A program made the position numbers and the translations under genes. The notes below the pieces were generated by a model. That model ran no database searches, was not told where the DNA came from, and was given only the letters and a program-made list of their open reading frames with translations. From Bryobacterales bacterium (GTDB lineage Bacteria; Acidobacteriota; Terriglobia; Bryobacterales; Bryobacteraceae): 46,956 nucleotides of DNA. How positions within the stretch are numbered: the stretch's first letter is position 1; each line of letters begins with the position of its first letter. The stretch is taken from positions 1 to 46,956 of the forward strand of contig PLRJ01000085.1 in the NCBI GenBank assembly GCA_003163855.1, given 5' to 3'. Positions 26,659-34,864 of this stretch are shown piece after piece.

Positions 26659-27567
26659 ATGGGTATGAATAGTGTGTCTCCGGCCGCAAAACGTGACAGC
26701 CGCTTCACGATTGGTCTGGTGCAAATGACTTGCAGCACCGATGCGGAAGCCAATCTGCAAAAGGCTGTGAAGGGCATCCGAGATGCCGCGGCGCAGGGTG
26801 CGGAAATAGTGTGCCTGCAGGAGCTTTTTCGCAGCCAATATTTCTGCCGCGAGGAGAATGCGGGTCTGTTCGACCTGGCGGAGACGATACCCGGCCCTTC
26901 CACCGAAGTTCTAAGCTCGGTAGCGAAGGAGTTACAGGTTTCGGTAGTGGCTTCGCTGTTTGAAAAGCGTGCGCAAGGTTTGTATCACAACACTGCGGCT
27001 GTGATTGATGCGGACGGATCGCTGTTGGGTCTGTATCGCAAGATGCACATTCCGGACGATCCACTCTATTACGAAAAGTTTTATTTCACTCCTGGAGATT
27101 TGGGATTCAAGAACTTCGAGACGCGTTTTTCGCGCGTGGGCGTGCTGGTTTGCTGGGATCAATGGTATCCGGAAGGTGCGCGCATCACAAGCATGCAGGG
27201 CGCGAACGTCTTGTTTTATCCGACCGCTATCGGATGGCATCCGAGTGAAAAGGAGCAATACGGCGAGGCGCAGTTGGACGCCTGGAAGACGATGCAGCGG
27301 GCTCATGCTATTTCCAATGGCGTGTTTGTGGCGGCGGTAAACCGCACCGGATACGAAGGCTCGCCGGAGAGCGGATTGGAGTTCTGGGGCAACTCGTTTG
27401 TGTCCGACCCGTTTGGCCGCGTCATGACCCAGGCGCCGGCGAACGAGGAGAAGATCCTGATTGCGGAGTGCGATCCAAAGCAGATGGATGAGGTGCGCCG
27501 TAACTGGCCGTTCTTCCGCGATCGTCGCATTGATGCTTACGCACCAATTACCAATCGGTGGTTATAG
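26659..27567 (+). CDS. aguB: N-carbamoylputrescine amidohydrolase
   Basis: A 302-residue nitrilase-superfamily enzyme converting N-carbamoylputrescine to putrescine, CO2 and ammonia. The catalytic triad is visible: Glu in VCLQELFRSQYF, Lys in YRKMHIPDDPLYYEKFYFTP and Cys in GVLVCWDQWYPEGAR. The LYYEKFYFTPGD stretch and IGWHPSEKEQYG are typical of AguB rather than of other nitrilases. It is followed after seven bases by agmatine deiminase AguA, the enzyme making its substrate, which confirms the assignment. A second in-frame ATG three codons in is possible; the ribosome site is weak. Confidence 0.95.
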   Translation: MGMNSVSPAAKRDSRFTIGLVQMTCSTDAEANLQKAVKGIRDAAAQGAEIVCLQELFRSQYFCREENAGLFDLAETIPGPSTEVLSSVAKELQVSVVASLFEKRAQGLYHNTAAVIDADGSLLGLYRKMHIPDDPLYYEKFYFTPGDLGFKNFETRFSRVGVLVCWDQWYPEGARITSMQGANVLFYPTAIGWHPSEKEQYGEAQLDAWKTMQRAHAISNGVFVAAVNRTGYEGSPESGLEFWGNSFVSDPFGRVMTQAPANEEKILIAECDPKQMDEVRRNWPFFRDRRIDAYAPITNRWL

Positions 27568-27574
27568 ATCGGCG

Positions 27575-28636
27575 ATGACAGCGAACGTATCGACACCGCT
27601 GGAGGCAGGCTTTCGCATGCCCGCCGAGTGGGAACCGCATGAAGCCACCTGGCTGGCGTGGCCGCATGAAGTAACGGATTGGCCCGGCAAATTTGCGACC
27701 ATCCAGTGGGTGTATGGGGAGATCGTCAGGCATCTGTCAACCGTGGAGAAAGTCCGCATTCTGGTGCAAAGCGCCGATGCCGAACACAAGGCCAGGCGCG
27801 TACTCAAGAAAACAGGCGCGCAGATGGCTGCGGTGGAGTTTTTTCACCTACAAACCGACAGAAGCTGGACGCGCGATTATTGCCCGATCTTCGTGCGGCA
27901 AGCGGACGGGTTGCGGGCGATCCTCAACTGGCGCTTCAATGGCTGGGCAAAATATCCAAATTGCACCAATGACGATGCGGTGACTGCCCCACTGGCTGAG
28001 AAGTTAAACCTGCCTTTGTGGACTCCGGTCTGCGATGGCAAGCGCGTGGTACTGGAAGGAGGAAGCATCGACGTGAATGGCGCCGGAAGCATTCTGACAA
28101 CGGAGGAATGCTTGCTGTCCGATGTACAGGCGCGTAATCCGGAGTTGACCCGCGAACAGATTGAAAAGGTGTTTCACCAGTATCTGGGTGCGGAGAAAAC
28201 GCTGTGGCTGCGTAACGGCATCGCGGGCGACGACACGCACGGGCACGTGGACGATTTGGCCCGCTTCACCGATGCCTGGAGCATGGTCATAGCGCAAGAG
28301 CCGGACACTTCGGATGTGAATTTTGCTCCGCTTGCGGAGAACCTGGCTTTGCTGCAGGAGATGCGCGACCAGAATGGCGAGCCTTTTCGGATAGAACCGC
28401 TGCCCATGCCGGCCCCGGTTTATTTCGACGGGCAACGGTTGCCGGCCAGCTACGCCAACTTCTATGTCGCGAACCACATGGTGCTGGTTCCTACGTTTAA
28501 CGATCCCAACGACAGAGTGGCGTTGAATAAACTGGCCGAGATGTTTCCAGCCCGCAAGGTGGTGGGAATTGCGGCGACGGATTTAGTTCTGGGACTGGGT
28601 ACTCTGCATTGCATGACACAGCAACAACCTGCATAG
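27575..28636 (+). CDS. aguA: Agmatine deiminase
   Basis: A 353-residue peptidyl-arginine-deiminase-fold enzyme that converts agmatine to N-carbamoylputrescine and ammonia. The sequence opens with FRMPAEWEPHEATWLAWPH. It contains VLEGGSIDVNGAGSILTTEEC, the His-Asp element DDTHGHVDDLARF, and the nucleophile C346 in GTLHCMTQQQ close to the C-terminus. The ATG at 27575, seven bases after the aguB stop, gives the family length; a longer open frame to 27461 lies inside aguB. With AguB it forms the complete two-step agmatine-to-putrescine route; an arginine decarboxylase must be elsewhere. Its last 28 bases overlap the hpnB start region. Confidence 0.95.
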   Translation: MTANVSTPLEAGFRMPAEWEPHEATWLAWPHEVTDWPGKFATIQWVYGEIVRHLSTVEKVRILVQSADAEHKARRVLKKTGAQMAAVEFFHLQTDRSWTRDYCPIFVRQADGLRAILNWRFNGWAKYPNCTNDDAVTAPLAEKLNLPLWTPVCDGKRVVLEGGSIDVNGAGSILTTEECLLSDVQARNPELTREQIEKVFHQYLGAEKTLWLRNGIAGDDTHGHVDDLARFTDAWSMVIAQEPDTSDVNFAPLAENLALLQEMRDQNGEPFRIEPLPMPAPVYFDGQRLPASYANFYVANHMVLVPTFNDPNDRVALNKLAEMFPARKVVGIAATDLVLGLGTLHCMTQQQPA

Positions 28637-29709
28637 CATTGCTCGCGTTCCTTACCTGGCTGTATTTGATTTTTGGGCGAAACGGTTTTTGGCAGGTTTG
28701 GAAGTGGACATACTCTGGTGACACGAATACGCGGGCGCGGGTTGTTGCTGTTATTCCGGCGCGGAACGAGGCGGACGTCATCGCGGAATCGGTGCAAAGC
28801 TTGTTGGCGCAGGATTTTAGCGGCTGGCTGAAAGTTGTCGTGGTGGACGATTCCAGCAGCGACGGAACCGGCGCCATTGCCCGGCAATTAGGTGTGACGG
28901 TGGTTACGGGCGTGCCCTTGCAGGCTGGATGGACGGGGAAGCTTTGGGCGCTGCAACAGGGTGTCACGCTGGCGGAAACATTTGAGCCGGACTATCTATT
29001 GTTCACCGACGCGGACATCCATCACGGGAGAAAGGGTCTGGCGCAGTTGGTCCAGTTGGCTAACGAGCGGCACTTCGATCTGGCTTCTTACATGGTGAAG
29101 TTACAATGCAAGACTCTGCCGGAGAAGTTACTCATCCCGCCGTTTGTGTTCTTCTTTCTGATGCTTTATCCGCCTGGTCGAGCAACTGGCGCGGCGGGCG
29201 GGTGCCTGTTGATCCGTCCTGCCGTGTTGCGGGCGATTGGCGGATTAGAAGCCATTCGCGGCGAAATTATCGACGATTGCTCCCTGGCGACGGCAGTGCG
29301 GCGGCAGGGAGGCAGAATTTGGCTGGGGTTGACCCAGGAGTCGCAGAGTATCAGGCCCTATAAGACATTTGGCGAGATCGGAAGGATGATATCGCGCAGT
29401 GCCTTTCGCCAGCTTGAGCACTCGCTTTGGATGTTAGTGGCCGCGGTAATTGGACTTATTGTCACTTACCTGGCACCCATTGCCTTGCTCTTCTTGGGCG
29501 ACGCGAGAGTTGCTGTTCTGGCCCTGGTAACTTACTTGATCATGTGCGCTCTCTATTGGCCAATGATCGGGTTTTACAAGTTGCCGGTAGGGTGGTGCGC
29601 TTCCTTGCCGCTGGCAGCAAGCTTTTATTTGGGAGCTACGGTTCATTCGGCAGTGCAATATTGGCGCGGTAAAGGCGGCGTTTGGAAGGGCCGCGTGCAG
29701 GATCACTAA
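28609..29709 (+). CDS. hpnB: Hopene-associated glycosyltransferase HpnB-like (GT2)
   Basis: A 366-residue membrane glycosyltransferase. There is an N-terminal hydrophobic segment (residues 7-25). A family-2 catalytic domain follows with VVVDDSSSDGTG, the metal-binding DYLLFTDADIHH, AAGGCLLIRPAVLRAIGGL, IDDCSLATAVRRQGGRIWLG and SIRPYKTFGEI, then three to four C-terminal TM helices. The IDDC...RIWLGLT and C-terminal WKGRV patterns are those of HpnB, a family tied to hopanoid gene clusters with an uncertain acceptor. The first possible start is TTG 28609, inside aguA; a TTG at 28639, just after the aguA stop, is an alternative. No other hpn gene is in the window. It overlaps the convergent dehydrogenase by four bases. 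Confidence 0.87.
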   Translation: MHDTATTCIALLAFLTWLYLIFGRNGFWQVWKWTYSGDTNTRARVVAVIPARNEADVIAESVQSLLAQDFSGWLKVVVVDDSSSDGTGAIARQLGVTVVTGVPLQAGWTGKLWALQQGVTLAETFEPDYLLFTDADIHHGRKGLAQLVQLANERHFDLASYMVKLQCKTLPEKLLIPPFVFFFLMLYPPGRATGAAGGCLLIRPAVLRAIGGLEAIRGEIIDDCSLATAVRRQGGRIWLGLTQESQSIRPYKTFGEIGRMISRSAFRQLEHSLWMLVAAVIGLIVTYLAPIALLFLGDARVAVLALVTYLIMCALYWPMIGFYKLPVGWCASLPLAASFYLGATVHSAVQYWRGKGGVWKGRVQDH

Positions 29710-30662
29710 GCAGAAGGATCGAGAAGAACTTTCAACACGCCGGGGCGGGCAGCCTCGGCGAAGGCGGCCTCGGCATCGCGCAAAGCGAACCGCGCGGAGA
29801 TCATCGGCTGTACATTCAGTTTCTTCGCGCGTAACAGTGCGTTAGCGGGTTCAAAGCGGCCGCAGCGAGAGCCGACGAGAGTGATTTCGTTAACAATCAG
29901 ATGCGCAGTGTCGATAGAGACTTCGTCGTGAACGGTAGACTTCATTACGATGATGCCGCGCGGCTCTGTCATGGAAATGGCGGATTTGAGGCCGGCGGCG
30001 GAGCCCGTACATTCGACTACCAAATGACACGCGGCCTTGGGAAGATTGGAAGCGAACGCGACTCGTGCGCCGGCAATGCGGGCGATATTCAACTTAGATT
30101 CGTGCTTGCCGTAGAGAGTAACTGCCCTGCCCTCTGCGACTAAAACCTGGGTTATCAACAATCCAAGTTTGCCGTCGCCCAGCACGGCTACCTCGTCTCC
30201 TGTCTTCACTGAAACTTGATCGAGTATCTGGCAAGCGGCGGCCACAGGTTCAACAAACACCGCTTCACTATCGGCCACATCATCGGGCACTAAGTGTAAG
30301 TTGGCTTCCGGCAGGGTGAAGAATTCGGCGAAGGCCCCGGGGTGATTCAGAATGCCGAGGACGGTGCGGCTGCGGCAATGGCGAGAGAGAAATTGCGCGC
30401 ACATATCGCAATCACCACAGGGTAGGTTTATCTCCCCAACCACTCGCTGGTGCAGGAGCGAAGGATTGTCGCAAGCAACCACGGTTGCTACGAATTCATG
30501 TCCGGGAACACCTTCGAAGCCATAGTAGCCGCGCAGAAGTTCGAGGTCAGTATTACAAATACCAGCCAGGGAAAGACGAAGCAGAGCAAAGCCGGGCGGC
30601 CGCACAGGGACGGCCTCGTCGCGCACAATGACGCGGCCCGACTTGATACGAACGGCAATCAT
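29706..30662 (-). CDS. Zinc-dependent medium-chain alcohol/polyol dehydrogenase
   Basis: A 318-residue medium-chain dehydrogenase. Catalytic zinc ligands are C36 in AGICNTDLELLRGY and H55-E56 in GVPGHEFVATV, with FVEPVAAACQI further on. A structural-zinc set C82, C85, C88 and C96 is complete (PCGDCDMC then RHC), in contrast to the dehydrogenase at 16458-17495. The NAD-binding turn is AVLGDGKLGLL. The family oxidises alcohols or polyols; the substrate is not determined. It is transcribed towards hpnB, overlapping its stop by four bases, and lies 24 bases downstream of the RRM protein gene on the same strand. Confidence 0.88.
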   Translation of the reverse strand: MIAVRIKSGRVIVRDEAVPVRPPGFALLRLSLAGICNTDLELLRGYYGFEGVPGHEFVATVVACDNPSLLHQRVVGEINLPCGDCDMCAQFLSRHCRSRTVLGILNHPGAFAEFFTLPEANLHLVPDDVADSEAVFVEPVAAACQILDQVSVKTGDEVAVLGDGKLGLLITQVLVAEGRAVTLYGKHESKLNIARIAGARVAFASNLPKAACHLVVECTGSAAGLKSAISMTEPRGIIVMKSTVHDEVSIDTAHLIVNEITLVGSRCGRFEPANALLRAKKLNVQPMISARFALRDAEAAFAEAARPGVLKVLLDPSA

Positions 30663-30686
30663 GCCGTAGTTGGCAGCGCGCAGCGC

Positions 30687-31016
30687 TTACCAGCGATTCT
30701 TACTGCCGCCGAAATCGCGCTGGCGTCCACCACCGCCACCGGAAGGACCGGCTGAGCGTTCGCGCCTTTCGGGCGGACGCGCTTCATTTACCACTAATTC
30801 ACGACCCATAAGCGGACGCCCGTTGCAGCTTTGAACTGCCTGCGCTGCTGCGGCCGCATCGTTAATCTCGACGAACCCAAATCCTCTGGCTTCACCACTA
30901 AAACGGTCACGTAAGATATTCACGCTGTCCACGTGAACGCCGGCTTCCTCAAAAAAAGCCTGCAGATCTGCTTCAGTAGCTTTGTAGGGCAAGTTGCCTA
31001 CGAACAGCTTTGTCAC
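30687..31016 (-). CDS. RRM-domain RNA-binding protein with Gly/Arg-rich tail
   Basis: A 109-residue single-RRM protein. RNP2 is LFVGNL (residues 4-9) and RNP1 is RGFGFVEI (44-51); the four-stranded fold spans about residues 1-80. The C-terminal tail (RRERSAGPSGGGGGRQRDFG) is rich in glycine and arginine, as in cyanobacterial Rbp and eukaryotic glycine-rich RNA-binding proteins. Such bacterial proteins are usually single-stranded-RNA binders and several are cold-induced. It starts at GTG 31016 with a strong AGGAG upstream. The 220 bases before it carry no gene and may hold a regulated leader. It is separate from the dehydrogenase downstream in function, though on the same strand. Confidence 0.94.
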   Translation of the reverse strand: MTKLFVGNLPYKATEADLQAFFEEAGVHVDSVNILRDRFSGEARGFGFVEINDAAAAAQAVQSCNGRPLMGRELVVNEARPPERRERSAGPSGGGGGRQRDFGGSKNRW

Positions 31017-31236
31017 TTAATACTCTCCTAACTGGATGGTTCGGAACACGGGCACCATGGGTGGGGCGATCAACGGGGGGTCACTCCAGAGCGGAAAAAC
31101 CGGGAACTCCAAACTTCTTCACTATATTCCCACAAAAAGCCACTTAAAAAAAGAAGGGTTGGCGAATTAGAAGCCCTGTAATTATGCACTGATACCTAGT
31201 AATTCCACATATATCGATTTCTTAAAACCATAATCA
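31017..31236 (-). other. Intergenic region / probable leader of the RRM gene
   Basis: No open reading frame of note lies in these 220 bases between thrC and the RRM gene. On the minus strand a TATAGT hexamer (31121-31126) could be a -10 element, which would give a leader of roughly 100 bases; no convincing -35 accompanies it. The half near thrC is A+T rich with runs of T at 31145-31152, the half near the RRM start is G+C rich. AGGAG lies just before the GTG start. Confidence 0.3.
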
Positions 31237-32460
31237 CTAGCGAGGTGTAATAAGCCCTCCGAGCTTATCCGTCTCGGATCCGCTGGAACGATAGAAGCGC
31301 GATGAGTAAGCCTCCAAATACTTCAAACCCGATCCGGTGTTATACATCACGACCTTTTCATCGGGTTTGAGAAATCCGGTTTGCAGAAGCTTGCGCACCG
31401 CGGCCACACAGGCACCACCTTCGGGTGCAGGAAAAACTCCCTCCAACGTCGATAACAAGATTCCTTCATCGAGCATTTCCTCATCGGAGATGGAGACAGC
31501 AATGCCGCCGCTCTCGCGCAAGGCTCGAAGAACCAGAAAGTCGCCAAGGGCCTTAGGTACACGAAGACCACTCGCCACAGTGTGTGCGTTCTGGTAAAAC
31601 TCACTTATCTCTTTGTTCTGTTCAAAAGCGCGCGTAATGGGATCGCAACCCGCGGCTTGCACCGAGATCATTTTCGGGCGTTTAGAGCCGATAAATCCGA
31701 GTTCCTCCATTTCGGCGAAGGCCTTCCACATTCCAATAAGGCCAACACCGCCGCCGCAAGGGTAAAGAATGGCGTCGGGAAGCTCCCAACCAAACTGCTC
31801 GGCCACTTCATAGCCCATGGTCTTCTTGCCTTCAATACGGTAAGGCTCTTTTAGCGTGCTGACCTCAAACCAACCCTCGCGCTGCTTACGTTCGGCGACG
31901 ATTCGTCCGCAGTCGCTGATGAGACCATCCACCAACGTCACGTTAGCCCCAAAGGCCTTACATTCCACGTAATTCGACTGAGGAACGTCGCTTGGCATGA
32001 AGATATACGCTTCTAAGCCAGCAGCGGCAGCGTACGCGGCCAGCGCACTAGCCGCGTTTCCAGCCGAGGGTATGGCCAATTTTGTGGCACCTAGCTTTTT
32101 GGCCATGCTGACCGCGCAGCATAGGCCCCGTGCCTTGAAAGAGTCGGTCGGATTACGCCCTTCATCTTTGATCCAAAGGTTGTTCGATCCGAGGCGAGCG
32201 CCAAGCTTGTGCACCTGGAAAAGAGGAGTCCAACCTTCGGACAGGGAAACGGCCTCTTGAAAGTCGAGAGGCAGGACGGGCGCGTACCTCCACATGCTTG
32301 GTAGCGCGGACGCCAAACTCTCGCGCGTGAACTGAGATCGAAGCGCGGCTAAATCATAATTCACCAGAAGTGGTGAACCACATTCACAAAGGTTAAGTAA
32401 CAGATTAGAATCAAAGGACTTAGCGCAACGACTGCAAGAAAGAGAGGAAGCCTTACCCAT
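31237..32460 (-). CDS. thrC: Threonine synthase
   Basis: About 407 residues from the ATG at 32460; a GTG nine bases further up is an alternative. It is a fold-type II PLP enzyme converting O-phosphohomoserine to threonine and phosphate. The PLP lysine is in NPTDSFKARG (about residue 109), and the phosphate-binding loop is in ILYPCGGGVGLIGMW. The N-terminus carries four cysteines (CSRC then CEC, residues 9-27) in a zinc-ribbon-like arrangement, as in the shorter plant-type threonine synthases. The end (VVMYNTGSGLKYLEAY) is typical. It stands alone, divergent from the 86-residue gene at 32595; no hom or thrB is adjacent. Confidence 0.92.
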   Translation of the reverse strand: MGKASSLSCSRCAKSFDSNLLLNLCECGSPLLVNYDLAALRSQFTRESLASALPSMWRYAPVLPLDFQEAVSLSEGWTPLFQVHKLGARLGSNNLWIKDEGRNPTDSFKARGLCCAVSMAKKLGATKLAIPSAGNAASALAAYAAAAGLEAYIFMPSDVPQSNYVECKAFGANVTLVDGLISDCGRIVAERKQREGWFEVSTLKEPYRIEGKKTMGYEVAEQFGWELPDAILYPCGGGVGLIGMWKAFAEMEELGFIGSKRPKMISVQAAGCDPITRAFEQNKEISEFYQNAHTVASGLRVPKALGDFLVLRALRESGGIAVSISDEEMLDEGILLSTLEGVFPAPEGGACVAAVRKLLQTGFLKPDEKVVMYNTGSGLKYLEAYSSRFYRSSGSETDKLGGLITPR

Positions 32461-32584
32461 GCCAGTCACAATGGTAGCGTGGTGTCGGCTGAGACTTTAG
32501 TGAGTTCTAGGCCACTTACAAGATTGGGATATATGGAAAACAGTCGCTGCTTATGACAGAATAAGAAATAATTTCCTTAACAGA

Positions 32585-32589
32585 GGGAG
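32585..32589 (+). promoter_or_regulatory. Ribosome binding site deciding a TTG start
   Basis: GGGAG five bases before the TTG at 32595. There is no ATG or GTG near the beginning of this frame, so the site supports TTG as the real start of the 86-residue gene. Confidence 0.7.
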
Positions 32590-32594
32590 CGTAC

Positions 32595-32855
32595 TTGCAA
32601 TATCCATTAAGCAGGGACGAACACGCAGCCATGGCGCGATACCTGATGGGTATACGGAAGCAGTTACAGGATGTTTCGGACCTGTTTACGGCTCGTTATG
32701 GTAAGAACAGTAACGTCGCAGAGATCGCGGTCAAGGCATTAGTGTCGTCGACTTTACTCGAACACGAATTGATGCTTCTTGATCTGGATTCAGAAAGCGC
32801 CCGGCCAGCCGGACATGACGTGGAAAGTCTGCAAATAAGATCGGTTGCTTTTTGA
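32595..32855 (+). CDS. Small hypothetical protein upstream of a lytic transglycosylase
   Basis: An 86-residue soluble protein, mostly helical by appearance (HAAMARYLMGIRKQLQDVSD, FTARYGKNSNVAEIAVKALV). I do not recognise the family. It starts at TTG with GGGAG at good spacing, and its stop overlaps the TTG of the following lytic transglycosylase by four bases (TTGA). Translation coupling makes it a real gene and suggests a shared role or expression. It has no signal peptide and no cysteines. Function unknown. Confidence 0.72.
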   Translation: MQYPLSRDEHAAMARYLMGIRKQLQDVSDLFTARYGKNSNVAEIAVKALVSSTLLEHELMLLDLDSESARPAGHDVESLQIRSVAF

Positions 32856-33574
32856 GTTTTCGCTTTACTATGCGCCTAAGTTTTCTCGCGGTAATGACAA
32901 TGGTCGTGTGGCCTCACCTGGGGTCAGCCGCTGAATCGATTTGCTTGAAGAGTGGTTTCTGCCTGGAAGCCACCTCCCACATGATTACCGGTCTGAATAT
33001 GGTTTTGCAGACCGGGTCCGGAACACTGGAGTTCCCTGTCGATCAAATTGATCAGATAGTGCCGATAGCGGATCTGCCATCGCCCGCTAAGGCAACGAAA
33101 AACAGTAATGATTTGACCTCTTCAGAGCAGTTGCTGGTAAAAGCGGCCATCGAACAGGGCTTGGAGCCGGATTTTGTACGAAGCGTTGCCCGCATAGAAT
33201 CCAACTTGCAGCAGAACGCGATCTCTCCAAAGGGCGCGCTCGGGCTTATGCAATTGATGCCTGGGACAGCCAGTAAGCTGGGCGTCGACCCGACCCTGGC
33301 GGCTGAGAACGCGCAGGGTGGTGCCATGTTCCTGCGGCAACTGCTAATTCGTTACAACGGTGATGCTGTCTTGGCGCTGGCCGCCTATAACGCCGGTCCT
33401 GGCGCTGTAGAAAAATATAAGGGTGTTCCGCCTTATGCCGAAACTCGGCGCTATGTCGTGAAAGTTCTCCAGGAGTACGCGAAGCGCCAGAAAGCGGAAG
33501 CCGACAGAACTCTACAGGCGGAAAAAGCTAAGACACAGAGCGCGGACACTGTAGCTACTGTGGCTGCGAAGTAA
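32852..33574 (+). CDS. Exported lytic transglycosylase (SLT domain)
   Basis: A 240-residue secreted murein hydrolase. A signal peptide covers residues about 1-27 (RLSFLAVMTMVVWPHLGSAA). A small beta-rich N-terminal part with two cysteines (CLKSGFC) follows, then an SLT lysozyme-like domain at about 90-205. The catalytic glutamate is E116 in VARIESNLQ, followed by SPKGALGLMQLMPGTA and LALAAYNAGPGAV, the classic family-1 motifs. The tail is rich in lysine and alanine. It cleaves peptidoglycan between MurNAc and GlcNAc forming 1,6-anhydro ends. It starts at TTG overlapping the previous stop; an ATG six codons further in is the alternative. Confidence 0.92.
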   Translation: MSFRFTMRLSFLAVMTMVVWPHLGSAAESICLKSGFCLEATSHMITGLNMVLQTGSGTLEFPVDQIDQIVPIADLPSPAKATKNSNDLTSSEQLLVKAAIEQGLEPDFVRSVARIESNLQQNAISPKGALGLMQLMPGTASKLGVDPTLAAENAQGGAMFLRQLLIRYNGDAVLALAAYNAGPGAVEKYKGVPPYAETRRYVVKVLQEYAKRQKAEADRTLQAEKAKTQSADTVATVAAK

Positions 33575-33581
33575 GAGAAGC

Positions 33582-33773
33582 TTAGGCCAACCCGCCGGCT
33601 TCAGGCGCTTTGCCCTCGGCATGTAAGCGCAGGCGGAAGAAGCGGAGCGCCAACCCGATTTCCGACGGATACATGGCACACCATGCGACAATTCGCTCCA
33701 ACTTTGTAGTGTCGTCCTGAATAGCGCTGATTTCCATCAACTCCGCCTCAATTGTCTGTTCGTCCCGCTGCAT
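33582..33773 (-). CDS. Small hypothetical protein (63 residues)
   Basis: A 63-residue acidic, probably helical protein (EQTIEAELMEISAIQDDTTK, ERIVAWCAMYPSEIGLALRF). I do not recognise it. The ATG at 33773 has an AGGGG ribosome site at correct spacing, it fills the space between fabH and the lytic transglycosylase, and it lies 12 bases downstream of fabH on the same strand, so it is likely the second gene of that transcript. There is no signal peptide or TM segment. Function unknown. Confidence 0.6.
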   Translation of the reverse strand: MQRDEQTIEAELMEISAIQDDTTKLERIVAWCAMYPSEIGLALRFFRLRLHAEGKAPEAGGLA

Positions 33774-33785
33774 AAATCCCCTTTG

Positions 33786-34775
33786 CTAGTAAGCCCAGCG
33801 CCACAGATTGGCTCCCGCAGTATAACCTGCACCAACGGCAGCAAAAAGAACGAGATCACCCTTCTTGAGCCGTCCTTGCGACATAGCATCGCAAGTCGCT
33901 AGCGGAATGGTGGCGGCGGTTGTGTTGCCGAAGCGGTCGAGATTAACAATGACGTTTTCTTCAGACAGACCCAGGCGCTCGGCCGTCGCCGCGATGATGC
34001 GGCGATTTGCCTGATGCGGAATTAAAAGCTTTACTTCATCTTTTGAGATGTTGTATTTGCTAAGGACGCCTTCACACAACTCTGCCATTTTGCGAACGGC
34101 GAACTTGAAGACCTGCTGGCCCTCCTGCTTGACGTAATGCTGGCGGTTCTTCACGGTCTCTGCGCTGGCAGGCAGCCGGCTTCCACCCGCGGGCATACAA
34201 AGAAAAGGTGCACCCGCGCCGTCTATTTCGTTCAAGTAACCAACGAAGCCAAGCTGCGGATCCTCAGACGCTTCCACCAGGAAAGCGCCGGCTCCGTCCC
34301 CGAAAAGTATGCAAGTGGCGCGGTCGGTGTAGTCGATGATTCGAGACATGGTGTCCGCACCAATAACCAAGACGTATTTATGAGTGCCGGCGGCAACCAG
34401 ATGGGCGGCCACGGTAAGCCCGTACAAAAAGCCGGAACAGGCGGCAATCAGATCGAAACCCCACGCGCCGGTGGCCCCAAGCCGGTCCTGAACCAGACAG
34501 GCGGTAGACGGGAACATCATGTCCGGCGTAACGGTGCACAAAATGATGGCACTGATTTCCGCCGGATTGATGCCGCGCTGAAGAAGCGCGCAGCGGGCTG
34601 CCTCAAAGGCCATATCAGAAGTTGCCATGGAGGGTTCGGCAATGTGGCGCTCTTTGATCCCAGTGCGATCAACAATCCAACGGTCGTTGGTTTCGACCAT
34701 GCGCGATAGATCTTCATTCGTGAGTACCTGAGGCGGTACGTAGGCGCCCAGGGCGCTGATTTTGGCAGTCGGCAA
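33786..34775 (-). CDS. fabH: 3-oxoacyl-ACP synthase III
   Basis: Beta-ketoacyl-ACP synthase III, which starts fatty acid synthesis by condensing acyl-CoA with malonyl-ACP. The triad is C113 in LIAACSGFLYG, H254 in LIPHQANRRI and N284 in RFGNTTAATI; NDRWIVDRTGIKERH near residue 30 is the usual N-terminal signature. I take TTG 34775 as start because AGGGGA lies four bases upstream and the product is then 329 residues, the family length. The open frame reaches 34946, but that extension would run into the divergent protease gene. It is followed by the 63-residue gene. It is not beside other fab genes. Confidence 0.93.
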   Translation of the reverse strand: MPTAKISALGAYVPPQVLTNEDLSRMVETNDRWIVDRTGIKERHIAEPSMATSDMAFEAARCALLQRGINPAEISAIILCTVTPDMMFPSTACLVQDRLGATGAWGFDLIAACSGFLYGLTVAAHLVAAGTHKYVLVIGADTMSRIIDYTDRATCILFGDGAGAFLVEASEDPQLGFVGYLNEIDGAGAPFLCMPAGGSRLPASAETVKNRQHYVKQEGQQVFKFAVRKMAELCEGVLSKYNISKDEVKLLIPHQANRRIIAATAERLGLSEENVIVNLDRFGNTTAATIPLATCDAMSQGRLKKGDLVLFAAVGAGYTAGANLWRWAY

Positions 34776-34779
34776 GAGT

Positions 34780-34785
34780 TCCCCT
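34780..34785 (-). promoter_or_regulatory. Ribosome binding site deciding the fabH TTG start
   Basis: AGGGGA on the minus strand, four bases before TTG 34775. It selects this codon over an upstream in-frame ATG at 34820, which has no such site and would lengthen FabH beyond its usual size. Confidence 0.7.
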
Positions 34786-34864
34786 AAGTATTGCGCGGAT
34801 GGATCCGTGGAGGAGCGCATTCCGGCCGGAGCAAGTCCGCAACACCATGTTACAGTTGGGGAAA

